DNA of 64,000 nucleotides from Actinomycetes bacterium (GTDB lineage: Bacteria > Actinomycetota > Acidimicrobiia > Acidimicrobiales > RAAP-2), in the NCBI GenBank assembly GCA_021844425.1, contig JAKBTL010000087.1, positions 1 through 64,000 of the forward strand. Reading direction: 5' to 3'. Both the position numbers and the translations under genes were made by a program. This document shows, in pieces, positions 6,503 through 14,671 of this stretch (positions are counted from its first letter, which is position 1; each line of letters starts with the position of its first letter). The notes beneath the pieces were generated by a model, which was given only the letters and a program-made list of their open reading frames with translations, searched no databases and was not told the DNA's origin.

Positions 6503-8266
6503 TCAGGCGGCGGTCGCTGCAGGCGGCCCGGGGCCCGAGGGGGTGCCGAGGTCGGAGAAGCGCTTCGCTCGCCCCTTGCGTGGCGCCCGGGTCTTCTTGA
6601 CGGGCGGAAGGGCGTCAGGGTGTGTCGCCGCCAGCATGCGGTGGTCATGCAGCCACACGTGGATGCGGCTCCGGTTGTAGCCGACGATGGTGAAGGTGAG
6701 GAACAGCTTGATGCGCCCGCTGTCGCGCAGCCGGGTGTAGCCGCGCCCGATGTCGGTGATGGCGCCGTTCGCACCGTGAAGGAACGAGTTCGCGGTCTCG
6801 GCCAGCTGGCGCTTGCCCTCGGCCTTGGTCCACGCCGTCGTCCCGTAGAGGCACGGTTGGCGCAAGGGGAGCTGATCTGCCCCCGCCGTCACCGTGGAAA
6901 GGTCCGCTCCGTCGGGGAGGGTCACGAGCGGGGCCGTGCGGCTCTTGCGCATCGAGGCTGGCACCTGGCGGCTGCGCAACGTGCCGTTCTTGACCGGGTG
7001 AAGCCAGCGGGTGACGCCGTCGTCTCCCGGGGCCTTGATACATCCGTAGCGGTAGGCCGCCCGCTGGTCGAAGGTGGCCATGTAGGGGAGCTTCTCCTCC
7101 CACGTCGACCCTATGGGTGGCATGGGCGGCTTCACGAGCTCGTCGGGAAGGTCGGCGAAGAGGTGACCGTCGATGTAGCGCGCCGGTCCAATCCCGGGCT
7201 TCTCGCCGCGCTGGTGCTCCTTCAGCCTCGAGAACACGTGCAGTCCGAGCGCCTGGAGCGGATAGTGGAACCGCTCGGGCACCGACTGGATGTAGCCGCG
7301 GTCGACGACGACTCCGCGGCACAGCCCGCGGTCCTTCGCCCCCCTTGCCATCTCGACAGCAGGGTCGCCGCGGTGGCTGCCAGCCGGAACGAGGCGGGAG
7401 GTGACGACGACTTGGGGCACGTCGGGGCCGAACTTCACGTAGCTGACGCCGTCGGTCTTCTTGATGGTGGGAACCGCGATGCCGAGGTGCAGCTCCCTGC
7501 CCACGTAGGTGCCGCCTGGGTGCGAGGCGTTCCCGGTCCTGTAGCCGCCCCGGGCGTCGGTGTCCTTCGTGTAGACGTTGCGCCCGTCGGGCCCGGTGGC
7601 GAGAACCTTCGCCTTCTTCGACTTCTTCTTGCTCGCGTCGTCCGGCGGTTCGGCCTCCCCGTCGTAGTCGATGTCGGAAGGCTCGCCTTGGAGTCGCCCG
7701 CAGCTCTCCATCTCCGTGCCGTCGATGGCGAGGTCGACGTTGCCCACCATGCCCTTCATGACCACCTCGGGGACGGTGGCGTCGTACATGTGGCTCTCGA
7801 ACCATGTCCAGTCGCAGGTGACGACCGCTCCCGTGTCGGGGTCGAGCACCTCTTTGGCTGCGTCGAGGCGTGCAGACAGGCGCTTGTGGACGCGGTGGAC
7901 GAGGTCGTAGGAGCCGACCCGCCGCCAACCACGCATGCCGAGCCGGTCGAGCGCGGCGGGGCCGAAGCCGTTCAAGAGCCGCACCAAGTCGAGGAGCTTT
8001 GCCTTGTGGCCGTTCGTGGAGCCGTTCAAGGTGAGCACGACGAGGTAGCCCAAGACCGAGAGCCTCCGTCGCGGTGTGCGGGGCATCCCCATGAGGACCT
8101 CGAGCGGTCCGAGGACGCCGCTGCTTCGTACGTGCTCGGTCACCGCGGTGAACTCGCGTTCGTTGTGCGACCAGGTGGAGGTGAGGATAAGTCGCTGGGA
8201 CTTTGGAAGGTCGCGTCGGGTCGTGCGCTTGTCGCCAGCCGTCTTCGGGTCCGAGGTGCTTGCCAT
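6503..8266 (-). CDS. DDE-transposase-like protein (second gene of a two-gene element)
   Basis: This 587-residue protein starts at the ATG at 8266, which shares its A with the upstream stop (TGATG). The central part looks like an RNase-H-fold transposase: a beta-strand Asp in NVDLAIDGTEME, a second Asp in GVVVDRGYIQ, and downstream segments (VFSRLKEHQRG, TIVGYNRSRIHVWLHDH) where the third acidic residue would lie. The acidic triad is proposed by pattern, not by alignment. A Lys/Glu-rich insertion (about residues 200-225) and a basic C-terminus are also present. I do not recognise a named IS family. The last 121 codons recur exactly at 15447-15811. The longer N-terminal reading (to 8674) overlaps the upstream gene and is not used. 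Confidence 0.65.
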   Translation of the reverse strand: MASTSDPKTAGDKRTTRRDLPKSQRLILTSTWSHNEREFTAVTEHVRSSGVLGPLEVLMGMPRTPRRRLSVLGYLVVLTLNGSTNGHKAKLLDLVRLLNGFGPAALDRLGMRGWRRVGSYDLVHRVHKRLSARLDAAKEVLDPDTGAVVTCDWTWFESHMYDATVPEVVMKGMVGNVDLAIDGTEMESCGRLQGEPSDIDYDGEAEPPDDASKKKSKKAKVLATGPDGRNVYTKDTDARGGYRTGNASHPGGTYVGRELHLGIAVPTIKKTDGVSYVKFGPDVPQVVVTSRLVPAGSHRGDPAVEMARGAKDRGLCRGVVVDRGYIQSVPERFHYPLQALGLHVFSRLKEHQRGEKPGIGPARYIDGHLFADLPDELVKPPMPPIGSTWEEKLPYMATFDQRAAYRYGCIKAPGDDGVTRWLHPVKNGTLRSRQVPASMRKSRTAPLVTLPDGADLSTVTAGADQLPLRQPCLYGTTAWTKAEGKRQLAETANSFLHGANGAITDIGRGYTRLRDSGRIKLFLTFTIVGYNRSRIHVWLHDHRMLAATHPDALPPVKKTRAPRKGRAKRFSDLGTPSGPGPPAATAA

Positions 8267-9255
8267 CACGCACCCGCCAGCTGGGTCCAGGCCTCGCCGT
8301 CGGCGAGCGGGCGCACGAAGCCGAGGAGGTCGCCCAACGAGCCGAACGTGCGCATGCCTGCCGCTTGCAGGAGGGTTGGGAGCTGGGTCCCCGCCTCGAG
8401 GTGCGCGACGAGCCACGTGGAGCGAAGCCGCGCCGGCGAGAACGGGATGCAGCCGCCGTCGATGATGACGTCGGCTGCGAACTCCGAGGACGAGTTCTTC
8501 GACACCTTGCGGTCGCCGATGAGCAGCCCCTCCCCCGCCGCTGCGGCCAGCCCCAAGAGGTCTTCGGCGAAGCCGGCGCGCACGACGACACGGCGAGCGG
8601 CAGGGTCGGGCACCTCGACCACCACGAGGCCACCCAACTTCTTGACGGCGGTACCCCTGACCTTCGTGTTCCATCGTCCGTCGAGGCCCGCCCCGAGACC
8701 GAGCAGCGACGTCGCGCTGGCAGTCTGTCGTCGCAGCGCGGTCGCCTGGCGCGCGATGTCCCGCTCGATGAGGGCGAGCTCGGCCCGACTGTAGGGGGGC
8801 GGCAGCTTCGTGCGCGACAGCGGCGCGGGCAGCGGCTCCCAGGGGGCCGTCGCAGTGAGGGTTCTTCCCAGCCGGCGGAGGTCGCCACGTACCCGGCTCA
8901 TCGATGCCTCGGTGCCGCTGAGGCCCTCAGTGCAGTAGCGCTCGACGGTGTCGGGGTCGAGCACGTGCTCGACGTCGATGGGGATGTGTTGGTCGACGCA
9001 CCACGAGGTGAGGTAGGCAAGCGCGCGGATGCAGCGGCGCATCGTCTCGAGGCCAACGTTCAGGCGAAGCACCTGGGCCACGACGAGCTCTTGGACCTGT
9101 GGCCAGCGGGACTCGGAGAGACCGACCGGCACGTACGCGTGGACGTAGAGGGCCACTGGGTCGTCCACGGCGCGCGGGGTCGAGGTCGGGGTTCGCATGG
9201 GGAAGGCGTTGGCGGTGCGGGCTCGGTTGGGCATGGCGGCACCGTCCGGAGCCAT
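8266..9255 (-). CDS. Tyrosine-recombinase-like protein (first gene of the two-gene element)
   Basis: This 329-residue protein has a SAM-like helical N-terminal part (VERYCTEGLSGTEASMSRVR). Its C-terminal part resembles an integrase catalytic fold: GLGAGLDGRW at the usual Arg-I position, beta-strands, then RLRSTWLVAHLEAGTQLPTL at the HxxR/helix position. The nucleophilic Tyr expected after that is not evident (the segment reads AAGMRTFGSLGDLLGF), so it may be a non-catalytic DNA-binding relative. Its stop overlaps the start of the DDE-like gene by one base, implying a stoichiometric pair. It is divergent from the small HTH gene at 9352. Assignment rests on motif resemblance. Confidence 0.55.
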   Translation of the reverse strand: MAPDGAAMPNRARTANAFPMRTPTSTPRAVDDPVALYVHAYVPVGLSESRWPQVQELVVAQVLRLNVGLETMRRCIRALAYLTSWCVDQHIPIDVEHVLDPDTVERYCTEGLSGTEASMSRVRGDLRRLGRTLTATAPWEPLPAPLSRTKLPPPYSRAELALIERDIARQATALRRQTASATSLLGLGAGLDGRWNTKVRGTAVKKLGGLVVVEVPDPAARRVVVRAGFAEDLLGLAAAAGEGLLIGDRKVSKNSSSEFAADVIIDGGCIPFSPARLRSTWLVAHLEAGTQLPTLLQAAGMRTFGSLGDLLGFVRPLADGEAWTQLAGA

Positions 9256-9278
9256 CACGCCCTGTCAGTCGCTGATCT

Positions 9279-9293
9279 CGCGACTTAGTCGCG
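9279..9293. promoter_or_regulatory. Palindromic operator candidate between divergent element genes
   Basis: CGCGACTTAGTCGCG is a perfect 7+1+7 palindrome. A further half-site GCGCGACTTTG follows at 9304-9314. It lies 24 bases before the recombinase-like gene and 59 before the divergent HTH gene, where a shared autoregulatory site would be expected. Confidence 0.6.
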
Positions 9294-9351
9294 CCTTAGG
9301 GTAGCGCGACTTTGTAACGGTCGTGCCGGTTGCCGTGCCAGACTTTGGCCG

Positions 9352-9720
9352 ATGCCACCGGGCTTCCGCCCCGCCAGCTACCTCCTGAGACCGCGTGACT
9401 TCGGGGTCGTCGCGGACGCCGCGTGGCGGGCGGTGCCGACGGCGGAGCGTCCGAAGCTGGCGGTCGCGTACCTCCAGCACCGAATGGCAGTCGCGCTGCG
9501 CGGCCACCTCGGCTCGAATGCCGCGTCGCAGCTGGCCAGGAGATTCGGCGGGCTGTACCGCGAGGACTACTTCCGTCGGAAGCTCAACGGCCAGATCCCC
9601 TTCAACCTCACCGAGGTCATGGCAGTCTTGCTCGAGTTCGGCTCCGCGCTCGAGCCGATCGTTCTCAGCACCTCGACGCTGGTTCCGGAGATCCCCCTTA
9701 CATCGCGATCATCGAGCTGA
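9352..9720 (+). CDS. Small HTH-like putative regulator divergent from the element operon
   Basis: A 122-residue protein with no recognised family. Residues about 40-90 (QHRMAVALRGHLGSNAASQLARRFGG, split here for reading, then REDYFRRKLNGQIPFNLTEV) look like a Cro/C1-type helix-turn-helix in which the FRRKLNGQ segment would be the recognition helix. It is divergent from the recombinase/DDE pair with a palindrome between them, so it is the likely repressor of the element. No signal peptide. The ATG at 9352 is the first start; no clear ribosome-binding site is visible. The following 260 bases (9721-9980) hold no supportable gene. Confidence 0.55.
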   Translation: MPPGFRPASYLLRPRDFGVVADAAWRAVPTAERPKLAVAYLQHRMAVALRGHLGSNAASQLARRFGGLYREDYFRRKLNGQIPFNLTEVMAVLLEFGSALEPIVLSTSTLVPEIPLTSRSSS

Positions 9721-9980
9721 GCCGCGCATCCCGCGACGACAGCACGCGCCGCTCGCTCGCAACTCGAGCCCTCGTTCGGATGCCAGTGTCCGTTGCGGCG
9801 TGGGACAAGTTGCCAACTCTGCTCTGGCTGCTCGCGATCGTTGCGTGCCCATGAACGAATCCTCGGGGACGCGCCGCGCCGTGATAGTGGGACAGAGGAG
9901 CAGCGCGGTAGGCGACACTCCATCGCCCAATCGAGCCTCCGCCAAAGTGAACGCGGCGACTCGCGACAGCCAGTTGCCAC

Positions 9981-11228
9981 ATGGGACACTTGATCCTCGA
10001 GATGGGTGCTGGACATTGGCGCGGGGTAATCCCTTGGGCCTCCGTGGTCGTCGTCGCTGGCCTGGTTGGTGGCGCCGCCTGGTTTGGCGCGGCAGGGTTT
10101 CCTTCTTCCGCTTCTGATCGCCCCTCTCTTGCTCTTTCGCCGGTGGTTGTCACTCGGCTCTGCAATCCGCCGACGAAGTTCGCCGGCTACAGCTACCGAG
10201 CGCGCGGCCCGTTCACCCAGATCAGCGCCACGTGGAGGGTGCCTACTGTCACCAAGGCCGTCAAAACAGGGGTGGGCGTCGCTGTGTGGGTCGGCCTCGC
10301 CTCCAAGGCAGGGGCCTTCATCCAGCTTGGTACCGAGGTCCTCGCCCCGTCCGCAGGTGCATCGATCACCTATCACGGCGTCTGGGGAGCGACGCGCAGC
10401 TTCACTACCAAGGCCCACGACATCCTCGACCTCAGGCCCGGCGACGTCGTGAAGGCCGACATCTCGCGTGGGCGCAGTGGTGTGTGGCGCCTGCGGCTCG
10501 TCGACGTCACTCAAGACCACTCCGCCGCCTTCGTCGTGCACTACGCCACAGCCGCCACGTTCACAACAGCCCAGTGGTTCGAAGAAGACATGTCGCCACA
10601 CTGCACGATTCAGAGCTTTCTGGAGCCGGCACCGGTCACGGTCGGGGACCTTCGCCTCGACCGGACCGCGCCTCGCCTCTCCGATCGTTCGGAATCCGTC
10701 ATCGAGGCTCCGAACGGCATCGAGTTCGTCGCGAGCCCTCTCCACGACGACAGCTTCACTCTGGGCCCTCCTTCGGGCTTTTCTGCCCGCTACCTCCACG
10801 TCACGGCTCCGTTCAACGTCGCACTCGAGGAGTTCGAGGCTGACGTAGGAGCGGCGGCCAGGGCGGCGCACCCGACCCGCTATCGCACAGGGTCGGCTGA
10901 CGTGCAGTCCACAGCCGAAGTCGCCAAGGGTTTGAGCCTCGAAGCGGTCACAGCAGGCGAGCAGGCGATGGCGGTGGGCCGCCACGTTCTCGACGAGCTG
11001 GGACAACAGCGTTGGCCGGCAACGGCAAGCGCTCGCGTTGGAGCGCTCGTGCGCGCGGCGAGAGCGATGATCGCCGCCGTCGGGTCGATCATCGCTCGCT
11101 CTGAGCGCTCGACAGCGTGGACACTGGAACGACTTGTGCAGAGCGGCGGCCGAGTCGTGGCGGCTGCGAACCAGGTTCGCCAGCGGATCGGTCTGCCGCC
11201 CGCCGACACAGTGTTCGCACCCATGTGA
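9981..11228 (+). CDS. Peptidase G1 (eqolisin, glutamic endopeptidase) family protein, membrane-anchored
   Basis: The 415-residue protein has an N-terminal membrane helix (about 16-38), then a G1 domain at about residues 66-215. By comparison with scytalidoglutamic peptidase (catalytic Gln53 in ILQTG, Glu136 in AEFIIED), the dyad is retained as Gln115 (FIQLGTE) and Glu202 (AQWFEED); the WVG motif before the Gln is also kept (VWVGLAS). G1 enzymes are acid-active beta-sandwich endopeptidases, so extracytoplasmic action at low pH fits. The C-terminal 200 residues are helical, Ala-rich and not part of the known domain. A 104-aa gene follows with a GTGA overlap. Activity is inferred from the dyad only. 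Confidence 0.8.
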   Translation: MGHLILEMGAGHWRGVIPWASVVVVAGLVGGAAWFGAAGFPSSASDRPSLALSPVVVTRLCNPPTKFAGYSYRARGPFTQISATWRVPTVTKAVKTGVGVAVWVGLASKAGAFIQLGTEVLAPSAGASITYHGVWGATRSFTTKAHDILDLRPGDVVKADISRGRSGVWRLRLVDVTQDHSAAFVVHYATAATFTTAQWFEEDMSPHCTIQSFLEPAPVTVGDLRLDRTAPRLSDRSESVIEAPNGIEFVASPLHDDSFTLGPPSGFSARYLHVTAPFNVALEEFEADVGAAARAAHPTRYRTGSADVQSTAEVAKGLSLEAVTAGEQAMAVGRHVLDELGQQRWPATASARVGALVRAARAMIAAVGSIIARSERSTAWTLERLVQSGGRVVAAANQVRQRIGLPPADTVFAPM

Positions 11229-11539
11229 GCCGAGCGAGTGGCACCCTCATCTGGCGCGGGCGCGCATACACAACGGATCCCAAGAGCGCGGCGACTTCGA
11301 TCCGCAGCGACCTAGACCCCCGACTGCGAGTCGGCGAGCCAACGCTGGATCTTCGGGCCCTCGGCGTCACTGGAACGCAGGTCGAGCCGTCACGATGGAC
11401 CACCCCGCAGCTCCAGAACGGGTGGGCCACCTGCACTGCGTATGTTGCGGGTGGAAGCTGTGCCGCCTCCGCCGGTATCTCATTTGCCGTCGTGAGTGAG
11501 AACACCTGGGGAACGCTGACGCGCCACGACGCCGAGTGA
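11225..11539 (+). CDS. Hypothetical protein coupled to the G1 peptidase gene, 104 aa
   Basis: No family recognised. The GTG at 11225 overlaps the peptidase stop as GTGA, a coupling arrangement seen repeatedly in this genome, which is the main argument that it is real. The sequence is balanced rather than Arg-rich, with two cysteines close together near the end (GWATCTAYVAGGSC). No signal peptide is visible. It might be an accessory or inhibitor of the peptidase, but nothing in the sequence shows that. The 246 bases after it (11540-11785) contain no supportable gene. Confidence 0.4.
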   Translation: MSRASGTLIWRGRAYTTDPKSAATSIRSDLDPRLRVGEPTLDLRALGVTGTQVEPSRWTTPQLQNGWATCTAYVAGGSCAASAGISFAVVSENTWGTLTRHDAE

Positions 11540-11785
11540 CGTGCGGCGCAGATCCTTGGGGTGTGTTCTCCGGGGGCTGACAGACGCCGTAAGGACCGCC
11601 GAAGCCGACGTACGCGTCACGCACTTCGATGGGATAGCACCCCAAGCCCACGCCTGTGGACGGCGGTGGCTTGGGCGCCGGCGCCGTGTTGGGGGAGTGA
11701 GCGTTTGTCCAAAGGGATGTACGCGCGCCGCGAGAGCGGGCAGGGCGCGCTTCGGACGACCAGTCGGTGACAGCTGACAGGCGAA

Positions 11786-11968
11786 TTATGGGGAGGACTT
11801 CAAGATGTGGACGTGGACACCCACGCGCGCGCCCACATGGTGGATCACGGGTGGGATCAAGTAGTACACACGGTGGACGACTGGCTCACTGCGCGCGAAG
11901 GCGACCACCAAGCCGGCGACCAACGCGACGGTTCCGAGCAGTAGGCCGATCTTCAGCCACACGCGCAC
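11786..11968 (-). CDS. Small single-pass membrane peptide, 60 aa
   Basis: Starts at GTG with a short basic N-terminus followed by one hydrophobic helix (KIGLLLGTVALVAGLVVAFA, residues about 6-25) and a short extracytoplasmic tail. Unrecognised. It lies 18 bases downstream of the beta-domain gene at 11987-12238 on the same strand and could be its membrane partner. Short length makes the call uncertain. Confidence 0.4.
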   Translation of the reverse strand: MRVWLKIGLLLGTVALVAGLVVAFARSEPVVHRVYYLIPPVIHHVGARVGVHVHILKSSP

Positions 11969-11986
11969 AGGCCCGCCCCGAGCGAC

Positions 11987-12238
11987 TTACCGGACAGTCT
12001 CGTACATGACGAGGACTGTGGACTTGACCTGTCCTGCGCGCACGAAAAGGCGCGTCGGCTGGCTCCAATGCCTCCCGCCACTGATTTGCTCGCTCCGACC
12101 CTCGATGATGTAGGCGCCAGGAGGGAGGACGGCCTTCCAGTGGCCGCGGGTGGCCGTGGTCTTGTACGTCCTGCGGCCATGGTCGGTGACGAACCGAATC
12201 ATTCCGGAGAGCTTCATGTCGTGGAGCCCCGTGGGCAC
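11987..12238 (-). CDS. Beta-sandwich (carboxypeptidase-regulatory-like) domain protein, 5' end interrupted by IS1380
   Basis: The 83 readable residues look like a small prealbumin/carboxypeptidase-regulatory domain: an N-terminal strand, then TRGHWKAVLPPGAYIIEG (the LPPGxY turn is characteristic), then VRAGQVKSTVLVMYE. The frame stays open only up to the IS1380 end at 12262; joining the sequence across the IS (12256 to 13975) extends the same frame into the 1,837-bp repeat (residues MSRGAFRSFRGTF). This suggests that the original start was separated by the insertion. The GTG at 12238 may now serve as start. No enzymatic residues. Probably extracytoplasmic originally. Confidence 0.45.
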   Translation of the reverse strand: MPTGLHDMKLSGMIRFVTDHGRRTYKTTATRGHWKAVLPPGAYIIEGRSEQISGGRHWSQPTRLFVRAGQVKSTVLVMYETVR

Positions 12239-12261
12239 AGTGGCGACGAAGGTGCCTCTGA

Positions 12262-13974
12262 CCTACATCCGCGAGTAAGCCCCGCGAACACCCGTTCGAT
12301 ACGCGACAAAGTGCCTTTCACCTGGGAGAATGGAGGTTGAAAACGACCCATGACCCCGAGCGAAAGGCACCTGTCTGGTGGCAACGATAGCCAAACGCAA
12401 GGCCAAGGTGGTGCTGGGTGGCCATGACGGGCGGATCACCCCGCGAGCCGGCCTCCACCTCGTGGCGAAGCTCGACGAGCTGCTCGGCATCACCACTGCG
12501 ATCGACGCTGGGGCTCCCTCGATCAAGAAGCGCCGCCGCGGCCTTCTACTCGGCGGCCTGATGGTGGCAGCAGCCGAGACGATGCTCTCGGGCGGCGACT
12601 TCATGTCCGACCTCGACAACCAGCGCAAGGACGCAGCCGGACTCTCACTGCGGGCCGTGCCCGGCGTGCCGGCCTCGACCACGTTCATCGCGATCGCCAA
12701 GCGCTTCGACGCCCAAGCGCGCGCTCACGTCGAGCGGGCCAACGCGACCCTGGTAAAGAAGGCGTACGCGCTGGTTCCCGAACGACGACGGGTCGAGCTC
12801 GCCCGGCAGCGCCCGACGATCGACCTCGACCCCACCGACACCGAGGTCTACGGCCGGAACAAACGAGGCTCGGACTACAACTACCAGGGCCAGCGCGTCT
12901 ATCGCCCGCACCCCGCCGTGTGGGCGGAGGCCGGGTGGGCACTGGCCGCCGACTTCGGATCGGGAAGGACCGACCCGCGCCCCCAGGCGGCGGGACTGCT
13001 CAAACGGGCACTCGACGCGCTGCCCGAGGGGCTCTTGCGCCCGATCGTGCGGGCCGACTCGGGGTTCTTCGACCACAAGCTTGCAGACGTGGCGCTCTCG
13101 TCTGACTGCGACTACGCGATCGCGGTCAGGCGCACCGACGCGGTGTGGCGCTCGGAGCGCAAGATCCCTGATAGCGCCTGGCGCAGGGCGAAGCGTATGG
13201 ACGCAGAGGTGGCCGAGTGCGACTACTCGCCCACCGGGTGGCCGAGCGGTGCGCGTGTCATCTGCCGGCGGGTGAAGGTCTACGCCGCAGACCTCTCCGC
13301 CGACCCGCGCAGCCGCCGTCGGCGCACCATCGATCCCGCACAACTCAGCCTCCTTCGCGCAGGCGACGTGGCGTTCGCCTATGCGTACTCGTTCATCATC
13401 ACGAACCTCGACGGCGACATCATCGACATCGAGGCGTGGTTTCGCCTACGTGCCCGGGTCGAAGAGTCCATCAAGGACTCCAAGCTCGGCATGGCGATGC
13501 GCCACATGCCTTCGGGTTACGAGCCGGTGAACGCGATGTGGATGTGGGTGGCGTTGCTCGCCTTGAACATGTCGTCGTGGCTCCAGGCGCTCAGTGGTCA
13601 CGACGAGGCGAACGGCCGCGCTCATGGCAAGCGGCTGCGACGAGAGCTCATCTGCATCGCCGCACGCGTCACCCACCACGCGCGCCGAACCGAGGTCCAC
13701 GCCTCATGGGAGGACCATCTCGGCGCCTTCGGCGATACGTGGCGAGGACTCGACGCGCTGCTCGCCATCGGAAGCACGTAGCGCGCACGGGCAGCAACCG
13801 GTCGCGCTTGCGCGTCGATGACCCGGCGGCCGGCACCTCGAATGACAAGAACTCACACCCTTGGTCGAGCGCGCCTTCGAACCGCACCACGGCAGCCGCC
13901 GATGACTCGAGACCGGAGCGGTCTGCTCTGGCACTCCAGATCAGGACGTACCGAGGTCTACTCGCGGATGTAGG
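12262..13974 (+). mobile_element. IS1380-family insertion sequence, complete, with 5-bp target duplication
   Basis: Terminal inverted repeats CCTACATCCGCGAGTA (12262-12277) and TACTCGCGGATGTAGG (13959-13974) are perfect over 16 bases. Identical 5-bp sequences TCTGA flank them (12257-12261 and 13975-13979). The resulting 1,713-bp element holds one transposase gene, which fits the size of the family. An internal inverted repeat GTGCCTTTC/GAAAGGCAC (12311-12319, 12362-12370) lies just before the transposase start and could be a regulatory hairpin. Confidence 0.93.
12378..13781 (+). CDS. IS1380-family transposase
   Basis: This 467-residue DDE transposase is full length for the family. Visible features are the N-terminal GLHLVAKLDELLGI region, the first catalytic Asp region (RPTIDLDPTDTEVYGR), the second Asp (IVRADSGFFDHKLAD), and the Y-(2)-R-(3)-E-(6)-K-like block near the C-terminus (RLRARVEESIKDSKLGMAMR) carrying the Glu. 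Translation begins at a GTG (12378) inside the element. The frame is intact and the termini are preserved, so the element could still be active. It inserts and excises DNA at its inverted repeats. Bases 13782-13958 between the gene and the right end hold nothing else. Confidence 0.95.
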   Translation: MATIAKRKAKVVLGGHDGRITPRAGLHLVAKLDELLGITTAIDAGAPSIKKRRRGLLLGGLMVAAAETMLSGGDFMSDLDNQRKDAAGLSLRAVPGVPASTTFIAIAKRFDAQARAHVERANATLVKKAYALVPERRRVELARQRPTIDLDPTDTEVYGRNKRGSDYNYQGQRVYRPHPAVWAEAGWALAADFGSGRTDPRPQAAGLLKRALDALPEGLLRPIVRADSGFFDHKLADVALSSDCDYAIAVRRTDAVWRSERKIPDSAWRRAKRMDAEVAECDYSPTGWPSGARVICRRVKVYAADLSADPRSRRRRTIDPAQLSLLRAGDVAFAYAYSFIITNLDGDIIDIEAWFRLRARVEESIKDSKLGMAMRHMPSGYEPVNAMWMWVALLALNMSSWLQALSGHDEANGRAHGKRLRRELICIAARVTHHARRTEVHASWEDHLGAFGDTWRGLDALLAIGST

Positions 13975-14122
13975 TCTGAAGCTTCTGAAAGCTCCTCGGC
14001 TCATCTCCGAGGGAGCGGGAAGCCACACCGAGCTGAGCGCACGAGCACGCCCACAACGCGCGCCACCTACCGCCGGACGTCTACGACGTCACCCTCCGCC
14101 CCCGACCGCCGGCGGGGAGGCA

Positions 14123-14671
14123 CTACCAAATGCCAGCGGACGCTTCATTCACGAGCTGGAAGAGCTCCTTGACTGCAGTGTCGTCGTTGAGCAGTTGAAC
14201 TCCATACCTGAACTCGAATACGGCATTGGCTGCGGCCAGGAAGTGCGCTGCTTCGCGGTCCTCGGGCTCCAGCGCACCGAGCCACTCCGCTACGTCTGAC
14301 CAGCGCCACAGGCGACCCCGGTCGCGAGCATGAGAAATCGGAGCAGGGAATCCACCTCGGCCCCGTTTGCCCGTGATCAGCAGACGAACACTCTCCCGCG
14401 TTCGTTCCAACCGATCGGCGATCTCGGCCATGGTGACAATGTCGTCGGGCTCGATTCGACGAACGCGAAGGTTCTGCACTGACTCGACCTGACGAGCCGC
14501 GCTCAACACGGCATCAGCAAACGAAGGCGCCTCTCGAATGAACTCGCCATAGCCGGCGCCGTCGATCACGCCGAAGGTGGCGTCATCGCACCCTGCCTCG
14601 AAGAGCCCGCGAGCGACGTCCTCATCGGTGAGGTCACCGTCGATCACAAGGGTGAACTCGTATTCACTCAT
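14123..14671 (-). CDS. HTH antitoxin-like partner of a HicA-like toxin (copy 2)
   Basis: Residue-for-residue identical to the 182-residue protein at 5179-5727, including the N-terminal alpha/beta domain, the central helix-turn-helix and the acidic helical tail, and again overlapping the toxin gene by 8 bases. Because both copies are intact, antitoxin from one locus would be expected to neutralise toxin from the other and to repress both promoters. Loss of one copy would not cause post-segregational killing while the other remains. Downstream (13980-14122) is the repeat's non-coding 3' flank. Confidence 0.72.
   Translation of the reverse strand: MSEYEFTLVIDGDLTDEDVARGLFEAGCDDATFGVIDGAGYGEFIREAPSFADAVLSAARQVESVQNLRVRRIEPDDIVTMAEIADRLERTRESVRLLITGKRGRGGFPAPISHARDRGRLWRWSDVAEWLGALEPEDREAAHFLAAANAVFEFRYGVQLLNDDTAVKELFQLVNEASAGIW

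Larger units (their letters stand above)
5031..6867. repeat. 1,837-bp direct repeat, copy 1 (toxin-antitoxin module + transposase 3' end)
   Basis: The segment recurs at 13975-15811 with a constant offset of 8,944 bases. All proteins read from the two copies are identical. Identity begins at TCTGAAGCTT and ends at the G of GCGCAAGG. It contains the complete HTH-antitoxin/HicA-like toxin pair, a 12-bp hairpin, the transposase terminator and the last 121 codons of the DDE-like transposase. Near-perfect identity implies a recent duplication or gene conversion. Confidence 0.95.

Noticed and set aside
8267-8674. N-terminal extension of the DDE-like protein to 723 residues
   Set aside because: Overlaps the recombinase-like gene entirely, is Arg/Gly-rich, and the TGATG junction at 8266 is a better start.
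6206-8794. An 862-residue open frame on the plus strand
   Set aside because: It is antisense to the DDE-like and recombinase-like genes, is Arg/Ala/Gly-rich and has no recognisable domain; a GC-rich shadow frame.
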